From contig NZ_FRBF01000026.1 in NCBI RefSeq assembly GCF_900142545.1, forward strand, positions 1 to 32,760: a stretch of 32,760 bases of DNA. The letters are read 5' to 3'. The notes under the pieces are model-generated. The model made no database searches, had not been told where the DNA came from, and was given only the letters and a program-made list of their open reading frames with translations. Source of the DNA: Fibrobacter sp. UWT2. Lineage in GTDB: Bacteria > Fibrobacterota > Fibrobacteria > Fibrobacterales > Fibrobacteraceae. The position numbers and the translations under genes are program-made. This document shows positions 1-6,589 of this stretch, piece by piece (within the stretch, counting starts at the first letter, position 1; each line of letters opens with the position of its first letter).

Positions 1-36
1 TGGCAGATTGATGTGCGTGCCCTTGCACGCCGCTAG
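1..36 (+). other. possible 3' end of an upstream coding region
   Basis: From base 1 the first forward frame reads WQIDVRALARR and then stops with TAG at 34-36. A terminator-like hairpin follows at 67-96, which is where one would expect it if a gene from outside the window ended here. The fragment is too short to recognise, and frame 2 stays open to about position 107, so the choice of frame is uncertain. Confidence 0.25.
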
Positions 37-66
37 TATTGTAGGGCTACGCCCGTATATGAAGAA

Positions 67-96
67 CCGCCGGCTTCGCCGGCGGGTCACTTTTTT
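67..96 (+). terminator. rho-independent terminator of an upstream gene
   Basis: CCGCCGG (67-73), loop CTTCG and CCGGCGG (79-85) form a perfect 7-bp GC stem. After GTCAC comes a run of six T (91-96). It separates the upstream unit from the GH43 gene that starts at 334. Confidence 0.6.
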
Positions 97-116
97 GCTT
101 TGCTAGGGGATATTTT

Positions 117-206
117 TTATTTGGTGTAAATCTTATGCTCGGCCATATAGATAGCTAGGTAGTCGATGACGCCGGATTCTGCGCTTTTCGTGGCGCATCT
201 TGCAAA
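117..206 (-). pseudogene. possible C-terminal remnant of a lost gene
   Basis: On the minus strand one frame reads CATKSAESGVIDYLAIYMAE and continues for six more residues to TAA at 119-117. The composition looks protein-like (IDYLAIYMAE), but there is no ATG start. The frame meets a TGA near position 250, inside sequence that instead matches another promoter in the window. I do not recognise the protein. A chance open frame is the alternative. Confidence 0.25.
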
Positions 207-303
207 ATGTGGACTTTTTTTAAACAAAATGTTGTTAAAATCTCATCATATTGTTCAAAAATATTGTAAAACTATTGACTTTTAATTGCAAAAAGTGTAG
301 ATT
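200..303 (+). promoter_or_regulatory. promoter block of the GH43 gene at 334
   Basis: TTGACT (275-280) and TAGATT (298-303) are separated by 17 nt. The 75 nt upstream of the -35 box (200-274) align without gaps to the 75 nt upstream of the -35 box at 16036 (15961-16035), with about three quarters identity by hand count. This marks a shared upstream regulatory block. The stretch also contains several TTGT...AAAA repeats. Confidence 0.6.
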
Positions 304-333
304 TTTTATATATTCTCTGGAAAGGAGTGTGGT

Positions 334-3243
334 ATGGGTGTATTGGAAACATTCAGGGCGGCGTGTGTCGCCTTATCTCTCGCGGCTGTTGCCGCATTTG
401 CGGCCTCGGTCGCCGTTCACGATCCTTCCGTCATTGTGGTCTATAAGGACGCGGGCGGGAATTCGTATCCTGAAAACGATGCGGCCAAGTCGCGGATGAA
501 GTATTATTACATATTCGGGACCATGAACGGGGCGGCATATTCCCGCGATATGCTGGACTGGACCCCGTTTACGCCGCAGCTTTCGAGGGGCGGCACGGTG
601 TATGTCACTGGCAACGAGGCCAGGGACGATTACTACAGCGTGTTCAAGGCGGAAGCCGACTATGCGGAACATACGAATTCCGCGACCGCCAAGGGGAACT
701 TGTGGGCGCCCGATATCGTGTGGAACAAGAAGCTGAAAAAGTGGTGCTTGTACTTTTCGATGGCGGGCGAGGACTGGAAAAGTTCCATTGTGCTCCTGAC
801 ATCCGACAAGATCGAGGGGCCGTACGAGTACAAGGGTGCGGTCGTCTACGGCGGGATGGACAAGCAGACGGCGGGTTCTGCCGCCAATGCCGACTACGCG
901 AAGGTGACGGGTTCTTCGACAATCGACGAGCGTTACTATATCGCAAGCAACGGTGTCACTAATTTGGGCAAGTGGGATGGCGGCTATGGTTCCAGCTGCA
1001 TCGACCCGAACGTGTTCTACGACGAGGACGGAAACCTGTGGCTCCTGTACGGTTCGTGGAGCGGCGGGCTTTTCCTGGTCAAGCTCGATGAGTCTACCGG
1101 TCTCAGGGACTATTCGTACAAGTACGGGAACAACGGCGCGGCCAAGTGGAGCGGGACTTCGATGCTCGAGGACCCTTACATGGGTATCCACGTGGGTGGC
1201 GGTTATTATGTGAGTGGCGAGGGTTCGTACATCCAGTATTTCAAGGATGCGGATGGCAATGGCTACTACTACCTGTTCGTGAGTTACGGGTTCTATTCGC
1301 CCGAGGGCGGCTACACCATGCGCGTGTTCCGCAGCAAGGACGTGAAGGGGCCCTATGTCGATGTGGATGGGACTCCTGCGATTTTTGAAAAGTTTATCCT
1401 GAACTATTGGGGCAATACCGACCGCGGATTCCCGATTGTCGCGAATTACCGCTGGAGTTTCTGGGCCGAAGACCGTGCCGAAATTGCGGATGGGCACAAT
1501 TCGCTGTTGCGCGACGACGATGGTGGCATGTACCTGGTTTATCACCGCAAGTTCAACAACCATACGGGTTGGCACAATGTCGAGACTCACCAACTGTTCT
1601 TTAACAGGATGGGCTGGATTGTGGCGGCACCTTTCGAGTATCACGAGGGTTACGGGCTACCGGCGCGTGCGCTCGACCGCAGCGATATCGCGGGCCCGTA
1701 CAAGGTGATTATGCATAACCCGCCCAGGAACAACCCGCAGACCTGGGAAGATTCCGTGGCGGTGAACCAGGAACAGAACATGCAGCTCAATGCCGACGGT
1801 ACGGTGACAGGCGCCTACACGGGAACCTGGGATTACGACTATGCGAAGGGTCGGAGCTACGTGACGCTTACTCTGGGTGGAACTGTCTACGAGGGCGTGG
1901 TGCTTGACCAGTTGCAGAACGATATGAGCAAGCGGACGCTTACGTTCTCGGCGATGAACAAGGCGGGGAACCGTGCCTTCTGGGGTTACCGTGTGCCGAA
2001 AACCGAAGTGCTGCAGGATGCCCGCTATTACGGCGACAGCGTGAAGGTTGTTGGGAAAAAGGACTTTAGCACGGCATGGGATGCCTATGACGAATTTGAG
2101 TCCGTGAAGGTAAGCGGAAACTTTGTCGCGGAATTTGAATTCAGGAACAAGGTAAAGAGCGGAGCCGAAAACTGGAACAACTGGGTGCTCGTCTTTAGGA
2201 ACGGTGGCGACATGTGGTACCTGCGTGCCGACGGCTATTCCGTGGAAACGCTCGGTGGCGAAAATACGGTGCACTACTGGAATGCCTGGGGTGAAAACTG
2301 GGACGCCTTCAAGAAGATGTACGACGGTGCAAAAGTCCGCCTGCGTGCAGAAAAGGACGGCTACCTGATAAATGTGTATGCGTTCTTGCGCGGTGCGGCG
2401 AAGGATGGATCCGACTCGCTAGTGTATGCGGTTACGGCTACGGGGACACCGGTTGGTGATTACGAAATATTGCTCGGTGCCGATGCGGCGTCGTTCGAGT
2501 TGAGCCGTGTTGCGTACGGGACGCTTGAAAATCGCATCGTGGCGGGTACGATAAACGACGGTGGCGAATACAATGTAGCGTTCAATGCGCAGAAGACGGC
2601 TGAATACAAGGTTTCGGGCGACTTTAGCGCAACATTCCGCTTTATGAATTACGGGAACAAGCCGGTCTATGGGCTTGCCGATGCGAACAAGGTAAACAAC
2701 TGGGACAATTACATTGTGCGTGCGACTGCCGGCGGGGCGACGACGCTGTTGCGTGCCGATGCCTTTGCGATGGATAACGCGGGGACGTTCGATTACGATT
2801 TCGACTGGAACTGGGACGATTTCGCTGGCATCATGCGCAACGCCGAAGTGGTGATGGATGTCTCGCGCGAAAAGGATGTCGTTACCTACTCGGCCCGCAT
2901 CACGGCGCAAGATGGCAAGGCGTATCACTACAAGGCGGTAAACAGGGGCGCATCGACTGCCGAGATGTTGCTCGGGTTTACTTGTGAGAAGAGTGTGGTC
3001 GACCTGCTTTCGGTTTCCGTGAATAGCGTGGCGGGCGACAGCACGCAAATCCAGGTGGAAGATCCTGATTCTTCGACCACGTCGTTTGCGGTTCGCAATG
3101 GCGTTGAAACGGGACGCAGCCTGCAGGATATGCGTGGTGCGAAGGTTTACGATGTTCGCGGTCGCCTTCTGGGAACTGCGGACAGCCCGCGGGTAAAGGA
3201 AATGCGTTTGCGCAAGACCCGACAGCCCGTTTTTGCGAAGTAA
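334..3243 (+). CDS. secreted GH43 endo-arabinanase-like protein with C-terminal modules
   Basis: Predicted extracellular arabinan endo-1,5-alpha-L-arabinosidase, 969 residues, cutting the arabinan side chains of RG-I. The start is supported by AAAGGAG (321-327) and a signal peptide (residues 1-24, ending AFAA). GH43 five-blade propeller signatures are HDPS (base D30), WAPDI (about 124), the SCIDPNV motif (D224) and SGEGSY (candidate acid E296). After the propeller, about residues 465-575 resemble the extra beta-barrel domain found in ABN2/YxiA-type arabinanases (TWEDS to FWGYRV). Two related modules of about 170 residues follow (about 580-755 and 760-910), each with an NNW...LRAD signature. 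I cannot place them in a known CBM family. The tail ends in a basic segment containing VYDVRGRLLG and finishing FAK. This is at least 1.5 times the length of an ordinary ABN2-type enzyme. Exact specificity is inferred. Confidence 0.85.
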   Translation: MGVLETFRAACVALSLAAVAAFAASVAVHDPSVIVVYKDAGGNSYPENDAAKSRMKYYYIFGTMNGAAYSRDMLDWTPFTPQLSRGGTVYVTGNEARDDYYSVFKAEADYAEHTNSATAKGNLWAPDIVWNKKLKKWCLYFSMAGEDWKSSIVLLTSDKIEGPYEYKGAVVYGGMDKQTAGSAANADYAKVTGSSTIDERYYIASNGVTNLGKWDGGYGSSCIDPNVFYDEDGNLWLLYGSWSGGLFLVKLDESTGLRDYSYKYGNNGAAKWSGTSMLEDPYMGIHVGGGYYVSGEGSYIQYFKDADGNGYYYLFVSYGFYSPEGGYTMRVFRSKDVKGPYVDVDGTPAIFEKFILNYWGNTDRGFPIVANYRWSFWAEDRAEIADGHNSLLRDDDGGMYLVYHRKFNNHTGWHNVETHQLFFNRMGWIVAAPFEYHEGYGLPARALDRSDIAGPYKVIMHNPPRNNPQTWEDSVAVNQEQNMQLNADGTVTGAYTGTWDYDYAKGRSYVTLTLGGTVYEGVVLDQLQNDMSKRTLTFSAMNKAGNRAFWGYRVPKTEVLQDARYYGDSVKVVGKKDFSTAWDAYDEFESVKVSGNFVAEFEFRNKVKSGAENWNNWVLVFRNGGDMWYLRADGYSVETLGGENTVHYWNAWGENWDAFKKMYDGAKVRLRAEKDGYLINVYAFLRGAAKDGSDSLVYAVTATGTPVGDYEILLGADAASFELSRVAYGTLENRIVAGTINDGGEYNVAFNAQKTAEYKVSGDFSATFRFMNYGNKPVYGLADANKVNNWDNYIVRATAGGATTLLRADAFAMDNAGTFDYDFDWNWDDFAGIMRNAEVVMDVSREKDVVTYSARITAQDGKAYHYKAVNRGASTAEMLLGFTCEKSVVDLLSVSVNSVAGDSTQIQVEDPDSSTTSFAVRNGVETGRSLQDMRGAKVYDVRGRLLGTADSPRVKEMRLRKTRQPVFAK

Positions 3244-3248
3244 CAAAA

Positions 3249-3279
3249 GCACCGCAGGTGCCCACGAAGAAACTTGTTT
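3249..3279 (+). repeat. 31-nt intergenic direct repeat, copy 1
   Basis: The 31 bases here are identical to 6420-6450. The first 13 (GCACCGCAGGTGC) can form a short hairpin. Both copies lie just after the end of a transcription unit and upstream of a GTTGTC/GACAAC dyad (3347-3362 and 6505-6520). Confidence 0.8.
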
Positions 3280-3282
3280 TAA

Positions 3283-3302
3283 CGCATACGCTCGCGTATG
3301 CG
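3283..3302. repeat. intergenic inverted repeat (8-bp stem)
   Basis: CGCATACG (3283-3290), loop CTCG, CGTATGCG (3295-3302). A second smaller hairpin, GGCGAGC/GCTTGCC, follows at 3307-3323. There is no adjacent T-run, so neither is a classical terminator, although TTTTTT occurs at about 3328-3333. Confidence 0.5.
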
Positions 3303-3346
3303 CGAGGCGAGCGTTGCTTGCCGAAGTTTTTTGTTGTGTTCCCGCC

Positions 3347-3362
3347 GTTGTCTATGGACAAC
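3347..3362. promoter_or_regulatory. GTTGTC/GACAAC dyad 1
   Basis: GTTGTCTATGGACAAC is a near-perfect 16-bp palindrome. Related dyads occur at 6505-6520, 25972-25987 and 30777-30792, always upstream of a gene. It could be an operator or a piece of a dispersed intergenic repeat. Confidence 0.45.
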
Positions 3363-3403
3363 CGGAAGTGTGGTGGTGAAGGTTTTATTTGGAGTGCCGG
3401 AGA

Positions 3404-3442
3404 TATATTATAGGTGCAGGTTCCCGGTGGTGCGGGGGCCTG
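3404..3442 (+). promoter_or_regulatory. possible -10 and leader hairpin of the RG lyase gene
   Basis: TATATT at 3404-3409 could be a -10 element, though no good -35 lies 17 nt upstream. CAGGTTCCCG (3417-3426) pairs with CGGGGGCCTG (3433-3442) around the loop GTGGTG, giving a 10-bp RNA stem with two G-U pairs. It ends 23 nt before the start codon, so it would sit in the leader just ahead of the ribosome binding site. Confidence 0.35.
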
Positions 3443-3465
3443 TAATTCAAAAAAAGGATTGGATG

Positions 3466-6372
3466 ATGAAAAAGTTGTGGATGTTTGGGCTTTCGCTCGC
3501 GCTTGGAGTGGGCATGTCGCAGGCGGCTCGCCAGATGGAATGGCTGAACCGCGGGCTTGTGGCGGTTAAGACCGGCGGGGGCGTGTTCCTCAGCTGGCGC
3601 GTCCTTGGGACCGAGGGCTCCGAGACGGGCTTTAACCTGTACCGCGATGGCGAGAAAATCGCGAGCCTCAGCGGGACACAGGCGAGCAACTATACCGACG
3701 CGAAAGGGACAACCTCGAGCAGGTATTCCGTAAAGGCTGTCATAAACGGCAAGGAACTTGCATCTGACGAAGCCGTACCCGTGTGGGGCGAGCAGTTCTT
3801 GACAGTGAACCTGGACAGGCCTGCAGGCGGTAGCGACTACACCTACAGTCCCAACGATATTGCCGTGGGCGATGTGGATGGTGATGGCGAGTTCGAGTTG
3901 GTTCTCAAGTGGGATCCGAGCAATTCCAAGGACAATTCCCAGAAGGGAAAGACGGGCAACGTCATCATTGACTGCTACAAGATGAGCGGCAAAAAACTTT
4001 GGCGCATCGACCTAGGCGTAAACATCCGTGCGGGGGCGCACTACACGCAGATGCTCGTGGGTGACTACGATGGCGACGGCAAGGCGGAACTTGCCGTAAA
4101 GACAGCGCCGGGAACGAAGGATGCCAGCGGAAAGTACCTGAGCAAAGGCGCAGCGGCCAATGCGGCACATACTAGCGATTACCGCAATTCGAGTGGATAC
4201 ATTCTGACCGGTGACGAATACCTCACGGTTTTCAACGGTGAAACGGGACTTGAAATGGCGACCGTCGCCTATAATCCAGGGCGCGGTACGGTAAAGAACT
4301 GGGGCGACAGCTACGGGAACCGCGTCGACCGCTTCCTTGCGACAAATGCCTATCTCGATGGCAAGAAACCGAGCATGGTTTTCCAGCGCGGCTATTACAC
4401 GCGCATGGCGCTCACGGCCTACGACTGGGACGGAAAATCGCTGACGCAGCGCTGGTACCACAATTCGGCGACGAGCGGCAAGGAATGCTACGGGCAGGGG
4501 AACCATAACCTTTCGGCGGGTGACGTGGATGGCGACGGATTTGATGAAATCATGCAGGGTAATTGCGCTATCGATCACGATGGCAAGTTCATGTACCGTG
4601 TAGGTTACGGTCACGGTGATGCAATCCACTTTGGCGATTTGGACCCCGACAACGACGGCCTCGAGGTTTGGCAGGTCCACGAGGAAAAGCCCTACGGCTA
4701 CAACTTGCACGACGCACGTACTGGCAAGGTGCTTTTCTACGAAACCAGTTCGGGCGATAACGGGCGCGGTGTCGCGGGCGACGTCGATTCCAACAGCCGT
4801 GGACATGAACTCTGGTCTGCTGCAAACTGGAACACCTATACGGCTAAGGGGAAAATCTGGAAGGCCGACAAGCGCCCCGCCTACAACTTCCGTATCTACT
4901 GGGATGGTGACCTGCTTGACGAACTTTTGGACAATACGACCATAAGCAAGTGGGACCATGCAAAGCAACAGAGCAATACGCTTTTCCAGATGCAGGGCAA
5001 CAGCTGCAATACCACCAAGGCGACACCGAATTTCAGCGGTGACATTCTGGGTGACTGGCGCGAGGAAGTCATCTTGCACGATGGAGCCTCCAAGCTTTAC
5101 ATTTACACGACGACCACGCCTACCGAACATCGCATGTACACGCTTGCGCACGACCCGGTTTATCGCAATGGCATGAGCTGGCAGAATACCGCCTACAACC
5201 AGCCGCCGCATCTGGGCTTTTGGCTGCATGGCAACAAGGGCAAGTTCCCGAAGCCGGACATCGTGCTGATAGGCGACAACACGCCGAAGGCGGCCGCGAT
5301 AGTCAAGCAGGGCGCAGGTAGTTCGAGCCAGGTGATTGTGAAGGGTGATTCGATTGTCCCGTTCACCTTCGCGATCCAGCATGCGGATGGGGCGAATGTT
5401 GACGGGCTCCCGGCAGGCGTGACGGCCGTGTGGAATGCGACGACATCATCGCTCTATTTTAGCGGGACTCCCGTTGTTGAGGGCGAGTTTACCTATACGA
5501 TTACGACGAAAGGCGGGAATGCTGACTTTGGCGAAGCGACTCGCAACGGAAAATTCACCATCCTGAGTGTCGTGGAATCGGGACCTGCTCCTCTTATGGT
5601 TCGGAGCGATATCGAGGCGGCGGTACCGACCGATGCAAAGGGAGCCTTTGCCGACAACCACGAGAATTTCCGCGGCACGGGATTCTACGATTTCGAAAAC
5701 AGTCTCGATAGCTACGGCATTTACCACCTGGTTTCGCCGAAGGAATACAAGAATGCAACGATGGTGTTGCGCTACGCCCACGGCAAAACGGATACGCGTC
5801 GCATTATGGTGAAGATGAATGAAGACCTGGTCGGTTCGCTGACGTTCAAGCCCACTGCCGATTGGGATACCTGGGATAGCGTCTCGGTGGGTGTTTCGCT
5901 CCAGAAGGGGTTGAATGTGCTTTATCTGAAATCGCTGGAAGAGGCGGGTGCACCGAACGTCGACCAGATCGGTTTTGATGTCGAAGGCGTGGTGCTTTTT
6001 GAGGATTCGACGCAACTCTCGGCGATAGACACCTTGAGCGCTGAAGTCGCGGGAGATTCTTCGGGAACGACGGGGCTTACCCGTGGCGATTACACCGCAG
6101 AAGACGACTTTGCAGGTAACATTCGCATTGCTGCCGGAATACACCTGAATCTTGCAGATGGTACGCTGATTGCCCGCGAATCGGGGTATGCCCAGGTGGA
6201 TTTCTTTGACATGACTGGCCACCAGGTGGCGCGCCTTGCAAGAAATGTTCCGGCAGGAGCGTCTGACTTGTCCCGCGAAATCAGGGCTCTCCCCGAGGGC
6301 GTCTACATGGTCCGTGTCAAGTTCAATGGCCGCACGATGCAGAATGCGGTGCAGGTAAGAGTAGAACGGTAG
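3466..6372 (+). CDS. secreted PL11 rhamnogalacturonan lyase
   Basis: Predicted rhamnogalacturonan lyase that cleaves the RG-I backbone by beta-elimination outside the cell, 968 residues. The reading frame is open from 3298, but the plausible start is ATG 3466 (or ATG 3463). AAGGA lies 7 nt ahead and MKKLWMFGLSLALG begins a signal peptide ending SQAA. Residues about 22-610 match the PL11 beta-propeller family (YesW type): RQMEWLNRGLVAV opening, repeated calcium-type loops such as GDVDGDGE and GDYDGDGK, and DWREEVI near the end. A small Ig-like module follows (about 617-700), then a CBM35-like beta-sandwich (about 708-842). The C-terminus resembles a Por-type sorting domain (FFDMTGHQVARL...LPEGVYMVRV). 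The preceding gene ends 222 nt upstream, so it is probably transcribed on its own and stopped by the hairpin at 6391. Confidence 0.9.
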   Translation: MKKLWMFGLSLALGVGMSQAARQMEWLNRGLVAVKTGGGVFLSWRVLGTEGSETGFNLYRDGEKIASLSGTQASNYTDAKGTTSSRYSVKAVINGKELASDEAVPVWGEQFLTVNLDRPAGGSDYTYSPNDIAVGDVDGDGEFELVLKWDPSNSKDNSQKGKTGNVIIDCYKMSGKKLWRIDLGVNIRAGAHYTQMLVGDYDGDGKAELAVKTAPGTKDASGKYLSKGAAANAAHTSDYRNSSGYILTGDEYLTVFNGETGLEMATVAYNPGRGTVKNWGDSYGNRVDRFLATNAYLDGKKPSMVFQRGYYTRMALTAYDWDGKSLTQRWYHNSATSGKECYGQGNHNLSAGDVDGDGFDEIMQGNCAIDHDGKFMYRVGYGHGDAIHFGDLDPDNDGLEVWQVHEEKPYGYNLHDARTGKVLFYETSSGDNGRGVAGDVDSNSRGHELWSAANWNTYTAKGKIWKADKRPAYNFRIYWDGDLLDELLDNTTISKWDHAKQQSNTLFQMQGNSCNTTKATPNFSGDILGDWREEVILHDGASKLYIYTTTTPTEHRMYTLAHDPVYRNGMSWQNTAYNQPPHLGFWLHGNKGKFPKPDIVLIGDNTPKAAAIVKQGAGSSSQVIVKGDSIVPFTFAIQHADGANVDGLPAGVTAVWNATTSSLYFSGTPVVEGEFTYTITTKGGNADFGEATRNGKFTILSVVESGPAPLMVRSDIEAAVPTDAKGAFADNHENFRGTGFYDFENSLDSYGIYHLVSPKEYKNATMVLRYAHGKTDTRRIMVKMNEDLVGSLTFKPTADWDTWDSVSVGVSLQKGLNVLYLKSLEEAGAPNVDQIGFDVEGVVLFEDSTQLSAIDTLSAEVAGDSSGTTGLTRGDYTAEDDFAGNIRIAAGIHLNLADGTLIARESGYAQVDFFDMTGHQVARLARNVPAGASDLSREIRALPEGVYMVRVKFNGRTMQNAVQVRVER

Positions 6373-6390
6373 TTTCCTAACTAAACGATA

Positions 6391-6419
6391 CGTCCCGGCG
6401 GAAGCCGGGGCGTTTTTTT
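6391..6419 (+). terminator. terminator of the RG lyase gene
   Basis: CGTCCCGGC, a short loop, and GCCGGGGCG (one G-U pair) are followed by TTTTTTTG. It starts 18 nt after the stop codon. Confidence 0.8.
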
Positions 6420-6450
6420 GCACCGCAGGTGCCCACGAAGAAACTTGTTT
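6420..6450 (+). repeat. 31-nt intergenic direct repeat, copy 2
   Basis: Identical over 31 bases to 3249-3279. It begins at the last base of the preceding terminator's T-run and is followed by the G-rich switch-like segment. Confidence 0.8.
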
Positions 6451-6456
6451 CGAGTG

Positions 6457-6491
6457 TAGGGAGGGTCTTAGGGAGGGTGGAGCCCTCCCTA
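6457..6491 (+). promoter_or_regulatory. G-quadruplex motif with competing hairpins
   Basis: TAGGGAGGG occurs twice (6457-6465 and 6469-6477) and its exact complement CCCTCCCTA occurs once (6483-6491). Either copy could pair with the complement as a 9-bp stem. The four G-tracts 6459-6477 (GGG-A-GGG-TCTTA-GGG-A-GGG) also fit the canonical G-quadruplex pattern. It lies in the 217-nt leader region of the PL1 operon. A switch function is inferred. Confidence 0.5.
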
Positions 6492-6504
6492 GTCTCATAA
6501 CTCC

Positions 6505-6520
6505 GTAGTCCGCGGACAAC
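6505..6520. promoter_or_regulatory. GTTGTC/GACAAC dyad 2
   Basis: GTAGTCCGCGGACAAC has 7 of 8 paired positions. The bases that follow (TGGAAA) match those after the dyad at 3347 (CGGAAG). Confidence 0.4.
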
Positions 6521-6539
6521 TGGAAATTTCTTTTACCCT

Positions 6540-6568
6540 ACCCCCGGAGCAAATCCGAGGGTATTTTT
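6540..6568 (+). terminator. terminator-like hairpin in the PL1 operon leader
   Basis: ACCCCCGG (6540-6547) pairs with CCGAGGGT (6555-6562) with one mismatch, followed by ATTTTT. It ends about 20 nt before the start codon, and the previous gene already has a terminator at 6391. It may therefore act as an attenuator in the leader rather than as an end-of-gene signal. Confidence 0.45.
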
Positions 6569-6589
6569 GTGGGCAGAAAGGAGTTATGT

